Below are positions 34,514 through 44,200 of a stretch of DNA of 59,257 bases, in pieces. Within the stretch, counting starts at the first letter, position 1, and each line of letters opens with the position of its first letter. The notes under the pieces were generated by a model. That model was not told where the DNA came from, searched no databases, and saw only the letters and a program-made list of their open reading frames with translations. The stretch lies in the NCBI GenBank assembly GCA_035295125.1, contig DATGJP010000031.1, forward strand, positions 1 to 59,257. The letters run 5' to 3'. This DNA comes from JAICMB01 sp035295125. GTDB taxonomy: Bacteria; Acidobacteriota; Terriglobia; Bryobacterales; Bryobacteraceae. The position numbers and the translations under genes are program-made.

Positions 34514-37500
34514 TTAAGGGGCGAAGTAGCCGTTGATGTCCAGAATCAACTGGGTCGGATCGGTCACGAACACGCTAATTGCAGCGCTCTGGCCTGCAGG
34601 CACAATAGCGGCGTTGGCGACGATTTTGCCGAGGAACGAGTTCAGCGTCGAGACCACCGGCTGCGTTTGGCCGGATGGCCATGCGGTGAGATACGTCAGC
34701 GTATTGGTCGGCACAACCGTGACGTTCAAGGAATAGGCTTGAGACGATGCCGGAATTCCGGGGCATGGCCCGGTGGGGATCGGGAAGCTGCGCTGGCCAT
34801 TTGCCGCCAGAGGTCCGCCCGAACTTCGCGTGTCCACGACACGGCAGGGCGTCACCGTATAAAGAGACTGCGCGGCAGGAGAACCCGGCGGCGCGAAATA
34901 CCCGTTGATGTCGATGATCACGTCGGTGTTGTCGGTCACAAAGACGCTGATTGCTCCGCTGCTACCGGCGGGCACGATGGCCGCGTTTGCGACAACGCCG
35001 CCATCGGTCGAGTTCAGCGTCGATACCACCGGCTGCGTTTGCCCCGCCGGCCAGGTCGTTAGATATCCAAGCTGACCTCGTGGAACCACCGTCATGTTGA
35101 GCGAATAAGCTTTTGTGCTCGCCGGTACCCCGCACGGTCCACCGGAAATGGAGAAGTTGCGCGTGGAATTCCCCGCCATGACGGAGGTGGTTCGCGTGTC
35201 TGCCACACGGCAAGGCGTCAGGCTGTAGAACGACAGACTATTCGGCGTTGAAGCCGGAGCGAAATAGCCGTTGATGTCGAGAATCACGTGGGTCGCATCG
35301 CTCGCGAACAGGTTGATGGCGCCGTTTGTGCCGGCAGGGACGATGGCCGCGTTGGCAACGATACGGCCGTCAAATGAATTCAGGGTGGAGACCACCGGCT
35401 GACTCTGGCCCGCCGGCCACATCGATAAATAGCTGAGTGTCGCAATCGGAACAACCGTCGCGTTGAGCGAGTAGGCCTGAGCAGTGGCGGGAATGTTGCA
35501 GGCGCTTTGTGGGATGGTGACTGTCCGTGTTCCGCCGGCAGGAATCGCCGGACCACCGAAATTGCCGTTCGCGAGGCGGGTGTCGATGATGCGGCACGGG
35601 GTGACGGGGATGAATTGCAGGCCGGAGCTCGCCGTCGCAGAGAAGTTCGCGGTCAGGGTTGTGGGCGCACTCATCGTCACGCTCGTTGAAGCGCTGGTGC
35701 TGCTGGCCACGTTGCCGGTCCAGTTAACGAAGGTGAATCCGTTGTTGGCGGCCGCGGTAATCGGCACCACCGTGCTCGCGTCATAGAAGGCTCCGCTCGC
35801 CGGCGTGACGGTGCCGCCGGTTGATGGAGATGCCGAGATCGTCAACTGATACTGCGTCTTGAAGTTCGCTGTGTAGGTGGCAGCGGATGCGCCTACCGTG
35901 ATGGAATGCGAGGCCGTGCCGCTATCGCTCCAATTTGCGAACAGGTACTGTGTTCCGGTGGCGCCCGCCTGTGGAGTGGTCCCAACCGCGATGGTGTGTG
36001 TGGAGCCCTGGTTCAGATTCAGCACCTGCGAGGCGGTGTAGCTTGTGCCATCGACGGTGAAGGTCCGACCTGGTGGGTTGGTGCCGACGGTGATGGGCGT
36101 CGTGGGAATGCTGGTAACGACGGCAAACGTCGCTAAATCGACGGCTGTGCCATGACGACGCGTGCCGGCGCGATCCTCGGCTTGAATACGCACCGTCCGC
36201 GCCCCCGCTGTGGCACAACAATCCGTCCGAACGCCGTTGTTGGTGAAGACGCCATCGCCGGTGACCGCGTCGCCATGCGTCCCGTCGTCAAACATAGGCT
36301 GCCCATTGATATTCGGGTCCGGCACCCCGTTCTTCACCACCATGCCGACGACGCCCGCAAGCGTGTTCGAGGTGGTGACGCTGGCGCTGACGGTGGCGGC
36401 GGAGCCACCATTGACCAGAACGAACGGCGGGTTAATTGCGGGATTTGTCACGGCCGGCGATGCACCCGTGCTGGATGGATTCACATCGATGGTCGCGAGT
36501 TGCCTGATCCCTGAGGCGTCCCCGGAGAGGTACACGAAGCGCGTGCCCGTGGAATTCATGCTGGCGTTAAACGACCCGATGACGGGGTGCGAGTTAGCGC
36601 CGGGGCTGTTGAGTGCCAATGGATAAAACCCGCTGCCGTCGCTGCGATAAACGCGGCCTCCGTTCTCGACGTATACCAGCGAACCGTCCGCGCTGATCTG
36701 TCCTGGACGCCCCGCACCGTCCAGGCCGGTGTCGAGCACCCGATTGTTCGTGCCGTCGAAATTAACGACTCCCACCTGCGAAGGTGAGCCAGACGCTTGC
36801 GGCACGGCATCGTAATAGACGGTCGAGCCGTCGGCGCTGATTCCAGCATCATAGGTCTCTGACAGAGGACCTGCGAGCTTGTGCAGGTTCTGCCCATTCG
36901 AGTTGACGGCCATCAGGTAAGCCCCGACACCAAGAACGTTCACACTGAAGATGATCCTGGAGCTGTCCGCCGAGCTGTCGACGACGGGGAAACCCGGATC
37001 ACCGAAAAGCACACCGGCCGATGTCGCCAGCGCTGTCCCGACCGCCGCCGTGGTGACAATCTGGTGCAATCCCGACCCGTTCACATTTACCGCGTACAGC
37101 CCACGTGTGGCCGGCGCCCCATTGAGGGTTCCGTCTCCGGACAGAGTGAAGAAAATCGTGCTGCCATCGGAGGACAGGCGCTCTGCTGCGATGGCAGTGT
37201 TGCCCGCGGTGACGACGGTTTGGCCGCCGCTGCCGCTGGCCGGAGCATAACGGATTTGCGCACCGTCGCTCGATACCACCGCGGAGCCGTCATCACTGAT
37301 GAAAACCGAGGCGGCGCAGGAGCACAGCCTGGTAAATGAGTCGACCTGCGTGGGAGCGCTGTTGCCGTCGGCGTTCACTACGAAAACCTGAAATGGGCTG
37401 CCGCCCCCGGTTGTGAACGCGGCCCGCGTCCCGTTCTTGCTCAGCACCGGTGCGGCAGAGACGCCGGAGTTGGCACTGGTGCTGAGCGACGTGATCTCGT

Positions 37501-40500
37501 GATAGACAAGGGTGCGCAACGTGGTTCCCACAACCGTCGCTGTATCGGTTGTTGTGGCATTCGGCGCGCCTCCGCCGGAGATGCTCGCCGTATTGGTTAC
37601 CGAAGCGGGAGCGTTGCCCGCCACATTGACAGCCAGCGTGATCGGCGGATAACTGGAGCTTTGCGGCAGCGTATCGCTGCGCGTGCAAGGTCCCGAGGGG
37701 GCAGTGCAAGTCCAGCCTGTTCCGGATATCGAACTCGCCGTGAGACCGGAGGGAAGCGTGTCGGTCACCGTGACGCCGCTGTTCGTCGCCGCCGAACCCG
37801 TATTGCTGATGGTGATCGTGTAGGAGCCGCTCTGTCCCTGCGTGAAGTTTATCGGGCTATGGCTCATCGCGATACTAAGAATCGCCGCCGCCGCGGCCGA
37901 TTGAGTGACGGTGAAGGCCTGATCGCCGATCATTAATGTGCCAATGCGCTGCGCACCGGTGTCGTTAGCAGAAACGGAGTAGTTGATGGTGGCACTACCC
38001 ATACCGTTGGTAGCCGGAGAAGTTAACCATGGAACGTTCCCCGATACGGCCCAGGTGCAAGTTGGGCCCGTGGTGAGCGCGACCGTTCCCGTCGACGCCG
38101 TACTGCCGGGATTCACACCGGCGGCATTGAGGGAATAATTGCATGCTACAGTTCCGGTTCCCTGCAGGGAAACCGAGACGTTGGGATTTCCCGAGTCATT
38201 GGTGGACATCGACAGATTCCCGGTTTGCGGCCCGAGCGTAGTCGGGACGAATCGCACCGTGATCGTTAGCTGCCCATCGGGAGGGACAGTGAATGGCGTC
38301 ATCCCGGCCGTGATTTGGAATGGACCTGTTACAGCCGCACTGGTGACCGTAAGATTGGCGGAGCCGTTGTTGGCGATAATAATCGGCAAGTCTAACGTCT
38401 GGCCAACGCCCAGGCCGCCGAAGTTGACCATCGGCGGCGGCGGGACGAGATTCGGAACAGGGGAGGTGGATGAGTTCGCGACCAGCGGAATCCGGATCGT
38501 ACCCTTCACCGGATCGTTGCTCATTACGATCAGATTGCCGTTTACACTCCCCCCGCTCCCAGCCGAAAAGCGGACCGTAACATCCCGGCCGCCTCCTCCG
38601 AGAATGTCGAAGGGCACGTTCGTCCTCACGGTGAATGCGGGATTATCCGTGGACAAGGACTGAATCGTCAAAGGACCGCTGCCAGCGTTAGTCAGGTGCG
38701 CGGTTTGGTCGGCCCATCCTCCCGTACTCTGTGTGCCGAAATTCACATTGGTGGGTGGTTGGATCACCGGCGTCTGATTGATCGTGATCGGCCCGACAGT
38801 CGCGGATGCGGTACTGATGCCGCTCGATACGATTACGCGGAAGAAGACCTGAGAGCCGCCCTTTATCGTTGTCGTGTCGACCGCATATTGCGAGTCCGTG
38901 GTATCGACAGACAGCGGTAGCCAGTTTGTCCCACCGTCGTAAGAATAAAGCACAGTTCCGGACACCGAGCCCGGGGCTGTCCATGTGATGTTGCCGGGAC
39001 CATTCCATTGATCTCCCTGGTGTGGCGAGTTAATCGTGACCGCAGGAGCGGTGGCTCCGTCTGTGAGCGAACCCAACGCCGTGTTGCCATGCAGAAGTTG
39101 CACCTGTGTAGCTCCCGCCGGCCACGGGACCGTGACCTCGAAATAGCCGACCGGCGGAATAGCGCCGGTATCGTCAGGAGAAAAGTTAATGTTGAAGCAG
39201 GCGGTGGACAGAGTCGTGCTGCTGTTCCCGATCTGCAGGCAGTAGGCCCCCGCCGCCGATGGGGAGGGCAAACTCGCCGCGGAGGTGAGCCGTAGGATCG
39301 GGTCTATCTGTCCGGACGAATTGTCCTGCTGAACGGACCCGGTGATCAAGGCATATTCCGTGAGGCCCTGGGTTTTCGGCGATAAGGATGTGGTGGGAGG
39401 CGGGCTGGAAGATGGAGGGGGAAGCGTGCCGAGCGCCACGCCGAGGGTTAACCAGTCACTCGGTGATATCCAGAACTTCGCGTTAGTGCCTCCCCCGAGG
39501 GTACTCATCAGATCGAGATCGGTCGCTGGGTGGAGCGTCTTACCGCCGACATCGATTCCGACCTCGCCGATCGTAGCGCCGCGGGTTCTGCTTAGCCCCG
39601 CGCCCTGTGCTAACTCAAGCGCCAAGAGCTCCTGGCTAAATGAAGATCGAGGGATGACCTCATCTATTTCCTCTCTAGCAATACTCAATTCTTCGGAGGC
39701 TCCGGCATCAGCGATGAAGAACGCAGATGGCGAAAAATGGATCTGGTCAAGTGTTAGGTTCGGATCCGCGCAGGGCGCCAGCCAACCTACCAAAACATCG
39801 TAGCGAAGGCTGGGATTCGAGAAGAGTAGGTCTAACATTGCTTTAATGAGTGCCAGCCTCCGTGAGATGGTGCCCGCGGCTCTTTGCGCCCGATTGTTGC
39901 CGTCCGGGATCGTAAATGCCGGAGGCTTGTTCATGGGGATTGGCTCGTAGAGGAGCGCGCCCGGAGAACTACTGGCGGCCGGAAAGAGTTTCTGGGTCAC
40001 TGTTGCGTAGTCTCCGAGTCCGATCGACGGGCACACGGGCCGGAAATCACCGCCGAGTGTGAGGCATATCGGGATCCAACCCACTCTGAGGGCTACAAGG
40101 CCTGGTGACGGCTGAAAGGACTGCGTTACCGTCGCCATCCTGGCCGGATTCGTCGAGTTGGGGTCGCTGGGAGCATTGGGGCCGGACGGATACAAAAGCT
40201 TCACCGTGAATGTACTGGTAGGCCCCAAGGTCATGTCGGCGGGAACGATAAAATTCAAAGATGCCGGCAAAAGGTCGCGCGGAACTGTGCCCGTGGTCAC
40301 TGTCACCGGTGCAAGAGGCGGCGATGTGGTCGTCGAACCGCCGGGTGGGGTATATGAGACCGTTGCCGTCACTCCATCGAGCGAGTTCTGATTCGTGGAA
40401 TTCGCCGGGATTGTGGCGAAGATCCGCATCATCGTGTCTTTATTGGCGGCGAGAGGGAGTTGATTGAGGTCATTCTGTACGGCCTGCACGAATTCGATAT

Positions 40501-41194
40501 GGTCAATCGCCACGTCGGGACCGCTCATACAGTTAACTCGGAATGGTGCTCCAGTCGCGCTACAAGCTGCCGGCGTGTATTTTGCAAGCAGGTCGAAAAA
40601 CAGCATGCCACTAAGGTCATGGACATTTGTTTGGTTAATGAAGATCCCAACCCGAACTCCATAGACGCCCGTCAGATAAGGGTTGATTTGGGGCACCCTG
40701 CCATACGTCAGTTCGTCAATGGGGCATGAGGTCGTTCCGGTACTCGAATTACTGGACTGGATGCACCTTGCGTTGAACCCAGTGGGACTTTGGGACGTCG
40801 CGGGACCAAAAGCGATAAAGCTACTGGTGGCATTGGGTTCCTGTGTGATCACGTAGCTGGCGGTCGCGACGGGCAAAGGGTCGGTCGGGGGCACAACTAT
40901 AAAACTGCCGTTTGCTGCAACGGTGATGTCGGGAGCTGGCACCGACAAGCTGATCGTGCCCTGGTAGGTAATCATCTCTGATCCAAGGCCGGGATCCGTC
41001 TGCTTGCAGGTCGCTCCAAAAGCCGCGGTTACGCCTCCGATCCCACCGCTGGGCGTGACGCTGCCCGTGCATATCATCCCAACTTGGTTCGTCACATAAG
41101 ACATGGGCAGCGCCCCAGGCTGATCGAAGACGTAGTCTATGGTCTGTCCGCATGCGACCGGCAGCGCAATCACAATCAAAAACAATGGCTTCAT
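34514..41194 (-). CDS. Giant secreted multi-domain protein, second of a tandem pair
   Basis: ATG at 41194, with AAGGAG 6 nt upstream, gives 2226 residues with a signal peptide (MKPLFLIVIALPVACGQ). Order: a unique N-terminal domain (~20-230), a region resembling a secreted metalloprotease in which the zinc site is lost (~230-590, LELAQGAGLSR where HExxHxxGLxH would be expected, later LDLMS and WISPSDW), an Ig-like segment (PHQGDQWNG), two choice-of-anchor-D domains (NFGTQSTGGWADQ, VNFGGLGVGQT), BACON (CTWAVSGNVPWLTSP), DUF11, a WD40/PD40-like propeller (~1280-1600), a divergent InlB-type B repeat (GTVTPASGAFYDASTVVPITAAANNGF) and three PCRxxDTR modules. No anchor is seen. It follows its paralog by 13 nt and is surely co-transcribed. 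Likely adhesion or matrix function, inferred. Confidence 0.85.
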   Translation of the reverse strand: MKPLFLIVIALPVACGQTIDYVFDQPGALPMSYVTNQVGMICTGSVTPSGGIGGVTAAFGATCKQTDPGLGSEMITYQGTISLSVPAPDITVAANGSFIVVPPTDPLPVATASYVITQEPNATSSFIAFGPATSQSPTGFNARCIQSSNSSTGTTSCPIDELTYGRVPQINPYLTGVYGVRVGIFINQTNVHDLSGMLFFDLLAKYTPAACSATGAPFRVNCMSGPDVAIDHIEFVQAVQNDLNQLPLAANKDTMMRIFATIPANSTNQNSLDGVTATVSYTPPGGSTTTSPPLAPVTVTTGTVPRDLLPASLNFIVPADMTLGPTSTFTVKLLYPSGPNAPSDPNSTNPARMATVTQSFQPSPGLVALRVGWIPICLTLGGDFRPVCPSIGLGDYATVTQKLFPAASSSPGALLYEPIPMNKPPAFTIPDGNNRAQRAAGTISRRLALIKAMLDLLFSNPSLRYDVLVGWLAPCADPNLTLDQIHFSPSAFFIADAGASEELSIAREEIDEVIPRSSFSQELLALELAQGAGLSRTRGATIGEVGIDVGGKTLHPATDLDLMSTLGGGTNAKFWISPSDWLTLGVALGTLPPPSSSPPPTTSLSPKTQGLTEYALITGSVQQDNSSGQIDPILRLTSAASLPSPSAAGAYCLQIGNSSTTLSTACFNINFSPDDTGAIPPVGYFEVTVPWPAGATQVQLLHGNTALGSLTDGATAPAVTINSPHQGDQWNGPGNITWTAPGSVSGTVLYSYDGGTNWLPLSVDTTDSQYAVDTTTIKGGSQVFFRVIVSSGISTASATVGPITINQTPVIQPPTNVNFGTQSTGGWADQTAHLTNAGSGPLTIQSLSTDNPAFTVRTNVPFDILGGGGRDVTVRFSAGSGGSVNGNLIVMSNDPVKGTIRIPLVANSSTSPVPNLVPPPPMVNFGGLGVGQTLDLPIIIANNGSANLTVTSAAVTGPFQITAGMTPFTVPPDGQLTITVRFVPTTLGPQTGNLSMSTNDSGNPNVSVSLQGTGTVACNYSLNAAGVNPGSTASTGTVALTTGPTCTWAVSGNVPWLTSPATNGMGSATINYSVSANDTGAQRIGTLMIGDQAFTVTQSAAAAAILSIAMSHSPINFTQGQSGSYTITISNTGSAATNSGVTVTDTLPSGLTASSISGTGWTCTAPSGPCTRSDTLPQSSSYPPITLAVNVAGNAPASVTNTASISGGGAPNATTTDTATVVGTTLRTLVYHEITSLSTSANSGVSAAPVLSKNGTRAAFTTGGGSPFQVFVVNADGNSAPTQVDSFTRLCSCAASVFISDDGSAVVSSDGAQIRYAPASGSGGQTVVTAGNTAIAAERLSSDGSTIFFTLSGDGTLNGAPATRGLYAVNVNGSGLHQIVTTAAVGTALATSAGVLFGDPGFPVVDSSADSSRIIFSVNVLGVGAYLMAVNSNGQNLHKLAGPLSETYDAGISADGSTVYYDAVPQASGSPSQVGVVNFDGTNNRVLDTGLDGAGRPGQISADGSLVYVENGGRVYRSDGSGFYPLALNSPGANSHPVIGSFNASMNSTGTRFVYLSGDASGIRQLATIDVNPSSTGASPAVTNPAINPPFVLVNGGSAATVSASVTTSNTLAGVVGMVVKNGVPDPNINGQPMFDDGTHGDAVTGDGVFTNNGVRTDCCATAGARTVRIQAEDRAGTRRHGTAVDLATFAVVTSIPTTPITVGTNPPGRTFTVDGTSYTASQVLNLNQGSTHTIAVGTTPQAGATGTQYLFANWSDSGTASHSITVGASAATYTANFKTQYQLTISASPSTGGTVTPASGAFYDASTVVPITAAANNGFTFVNWTGNVASSTSASTSVTMSAPTTLTANFSATASSGLQFIPVTPCRIIDTRLANGNFGGPAIPAGGTRTVTIPQSACNIPATAQAYSLNATVVPIATLSYLSMWPAGQSQPVVSTLNSFDGRIVANAAIVPAGTNGAINLFASDATHVILDINGYFAPASTPNSLSFYSLTPCRVADTRTTSVMAGNSTRNFSISGGPCGVPASTKAYSLNMTVVPRGQLGYLTTWPAGQTQPVVSTLNSTDGGVVANAAIVPAGSSGAISVFVTDNTDVIIDINGYFAPPGSPAAQSLYTVTPCRVVDTRSSGGPLAANGQRSFPIPTGPCPGIPASSQAYSLNVTVVPTNTLTYLTAWPSGQTQPVVSTLNSFLGKIVANAAIVPAGQSAAISVFVTDPTQLILDINGYFAP
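34517..35626 (-). repeat. Three tandem PCRxxDTR/INGYFAP modules of the downstream giant gene
   Basis: Borders fall near 34880 and 35260. Module heads are FIPVTPCRIIDTR, FYSLTPCRVADTR and LYTVTPCRVVDTR. Each closes with ILDINGYFAP or IIDINGYFAP. The order-matched copies in the upstream paralog are far more alike than neighbouring copies within one gene, so the triplet existed before the gene duplicated. Confidence 0.85.
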
Positions 41195-41207
41195 AACAAG
41201 CTCCTTC

Positions 41208-44200
41208 TTAGGGCGCGAAGTACGCATTGATGTCGAGGATCAACTGGGTCGCGTCGGTGACGAACACACTGATCGCCGCGTTTTGACCAGCCGGCACAAT
41301 GGCCGCGTTCGCGACGATTTTCCCGAGAAACGAATTCAGCGTCGAGACCACCGGCTGAGTTTGGCCCGATGGCCATGCTGTGAGATAGTTCAACGTACTG
41401 TTGGGAACAACGGTCACGTTGAGCGAATACGCCTGCGATGTTGCCGGAATGCCCGCACAAGGCCCTGCTGGGACCTGGTAACTGTGCGAGCTATTCGCGC
41501 CCAGCGGTCCGAGAGAACCGCGCGTGTCCACGACGCGGCACGGCGTTACAGAGTAGAGCGACTGTGCGGCGGGCGAGCCCGGTGGCGCGAAATATCCGTT
41601 TATGTCCATGATCACGTCGGTGTTGTCGGTTACATAAACGCTGATCGCTCCGCCCGTCCCGGCCGGTACGATGGCCGCGTTTGCCACAACACCGCCGTCG
41701 GTTGAGTTCAGCGTCGACACCACCGGCTGGGTTTGCCCGGCAGGCCAGGTCGTCAGATACCCAAGCTGGCCCCGGGGAACAACCGTAATGTTGAGCGAGT
41801 ATGCTTTCGCGGTGCTCGGCGCATTGCATGGAGCTCCGGAGATCGTGAAATTACGGGTGGAATTGCCGCTCATCAGCGACGTGGCGCGCGTGTCGGCGAT
41901 ACGGCAAGGCGTCAGACTATAGAACGAAAGACTGTTGGGCGTCGCGGCCGGCGCGAAGTAGCCGTTGATGTCGAGAATCACATGCGTTGCGTCGCTGGCG
42001 AAGAGGTTGATCGCTCCGTTTGTGCCCGCGGGAACGATTGCGGCATTCGCGACGATCCGGCCGTCGAACGAATTCAGCGTGGACACTACCGGCTGGCTCT
42101 GGCCGGCGGGCCAGATGGAGAGATACCCAAGTGTTGCGATCGGGACAACGGTCGCATTGAGCGAATAGGCCTGCGCCGTCGCGGGAATATTGCAAGCGCC
42201 TTGCGGGATTGTGACCGTCCGGATGCCGCCGGCCGGAATCGCCGGACCGCCGAAGTTGCCGGTCGCAAGCCGCGTATCGATGATGCGGCAGGGTGTGACC
42301 GGGATGAATCGCAGGCCGGACGTCGTTGAGCCTGAGAAGTTCGCCGTAACACTCGTGGGCGCACTGATCGTTACGCTGGTCGACGCGCTGGTAGCGCTGG
42401 CGACGTTGCCGGTCCAGTTTCCGAAGGCGAATCCGCTATTGGCGGCCGCGGTGATCGGCACCACCGTGCCCGTGTCGTAGAACGTACCGCTCGCCGGCGT
42501 CACCGTGCCCCCGGCTGGTGGAGACGCCGAGATCGTCAATTGGTACTGTGTCTTGAAATTGGCGGTGTAGGTGGTTGCGGATGTGCCGACCGTGATGGAA
42601 TGCGATGCGGCGCCGCTGTCGCTCCAATTCGTGAACAGGTACTGGGTTCCGGCCCCCCCCGCCTGGGGAGCGGTTCCTACCGCGATCGTGTGTGTGGAAC
42701 CCTGGTTCAGGTTCAGCGTCTGCGAGGCGGTGTAGCTTGTGCCATCGACGGTGAAGGTCCTGCCTGGTGGGTTGGTGCCGATGGTGATGGGCGTCGTGGG
42801 AATGCTGGTAACGACCGAGAACGCCGGCAAATCCACGGCCGTCGCATGACGCCGCGTGCCGGCGCGATCCTCGGCCTGAATGCGCACTGTGCGCGGTCCA
42901 GCGGCAGCGCAGCAATCGGTCCTGATTGCATTGTTCGTGAAGATGCCGTCTGCGGCCGTGGCGTCTCCATGCGTTGCGTCATCGTACATGGGCTGCCCGC
43001 TGATGTTGGGGTCCGGCCCGTTGTTTTTGAGCACCGTGCCCGTTACACCGAGGAGCGTGTTGGCCGTGCTGACGTTGGCCGTGACCGTTGCCGACGAACC
43101 ACCGTTCACCAGGACAAAGGGTGGATTGATGGCGGGATTTCCGATTGACGGCGCGGCCCCGGTGCTCGAGGGATTCACGTCAATGGTGGCGAGTTGAGAG
43201 ATGCCGGACGCATCCCCAGTGAGATACAGGAAGCGGGTACCGGTGGCATTCATGCTGGCGTTGAAAGAGCCGGCAACAGGGTGCGATGTCGCGCCGGGAT
43301 TATTGACTGCCAGTTCGTAGAAGCCGCTGCCATCGGTGCGGTAGACGCGGCCGCCGTTTTCGATGTAGATTTGCGAACCGTCCGTCGTGATTTGCCCCGG
43401 ACGTCCTGTGCCGTCCAGGCCGGTATCGAGCACACGATTGTTGGAGCCGTCGAAATTCATGACTCCCACTGGATTCGGTGGGCCTGAAGGCAGCGGCACG
43501 ACGTTGTAGTACACGGTCGAGCCGTCGGCGCTGATACCTGCATCGTAGGTCTGCACGAGGGGTCCCACGAGTTTGTGCAGGTTCTGCCCGTTCGCGTTGA
43601 CGCCCATGAGATAAGATCCGGCTCCGAAAACGGACACGTTGAAGATGATTTTCGAATTGTCGGCCGAACTATCCACCAGCGCCAGGCTGCCATCGCCGAA
43701 GTTCATATCCGCGGAAGTGCCCAGAGCCGAGTCGACCGCTGAAGCGGAGACGATCTGATGCAGTCCCGAACCGTTCACACTCACCGCGTACACACCTTTG
43801 GTGGCCGACGCGCCGTTAATGGTGCCATCACCAATTAATGAGAAGTAGACAGTGCCGCCATCGGCGGACAGTCGGATGGCGGACGTCGAGGCCGTCCCAA
43901 TTGTCACGACGGTTTGGCCCCCACTGCCGCTGGCCGGAGCGTAGCGGATCTGCTTGCTGTCGCTGGAAACTACCGCGGAGCCATCATCGCTGATGAATAT
44001 CCAGGTGGTACATCCGCACAGGGTGTTGTACGAATCCACCAGCGTAGGCGCGCTATTCCCGTCGGCGTTAACGACGAAAACTTGAATTGGTGTCGTGTTT
44101 CCAGTCGTGAAGACGGCGCGAGTGCCGTTCTTGCTCAGCACTGGCGCGGCCGCGCCGCCGCGATTCGCGCTTGTTGTGAGCGACGTAATCTCGTGGTAGA

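Noticed and set aside
20640..42322. Regular long repeats that could suggest CRISPR or a satellite
   Set aside because: The units are ~375 bp, in frame, diverged at third positions and encode a conserved protein module.
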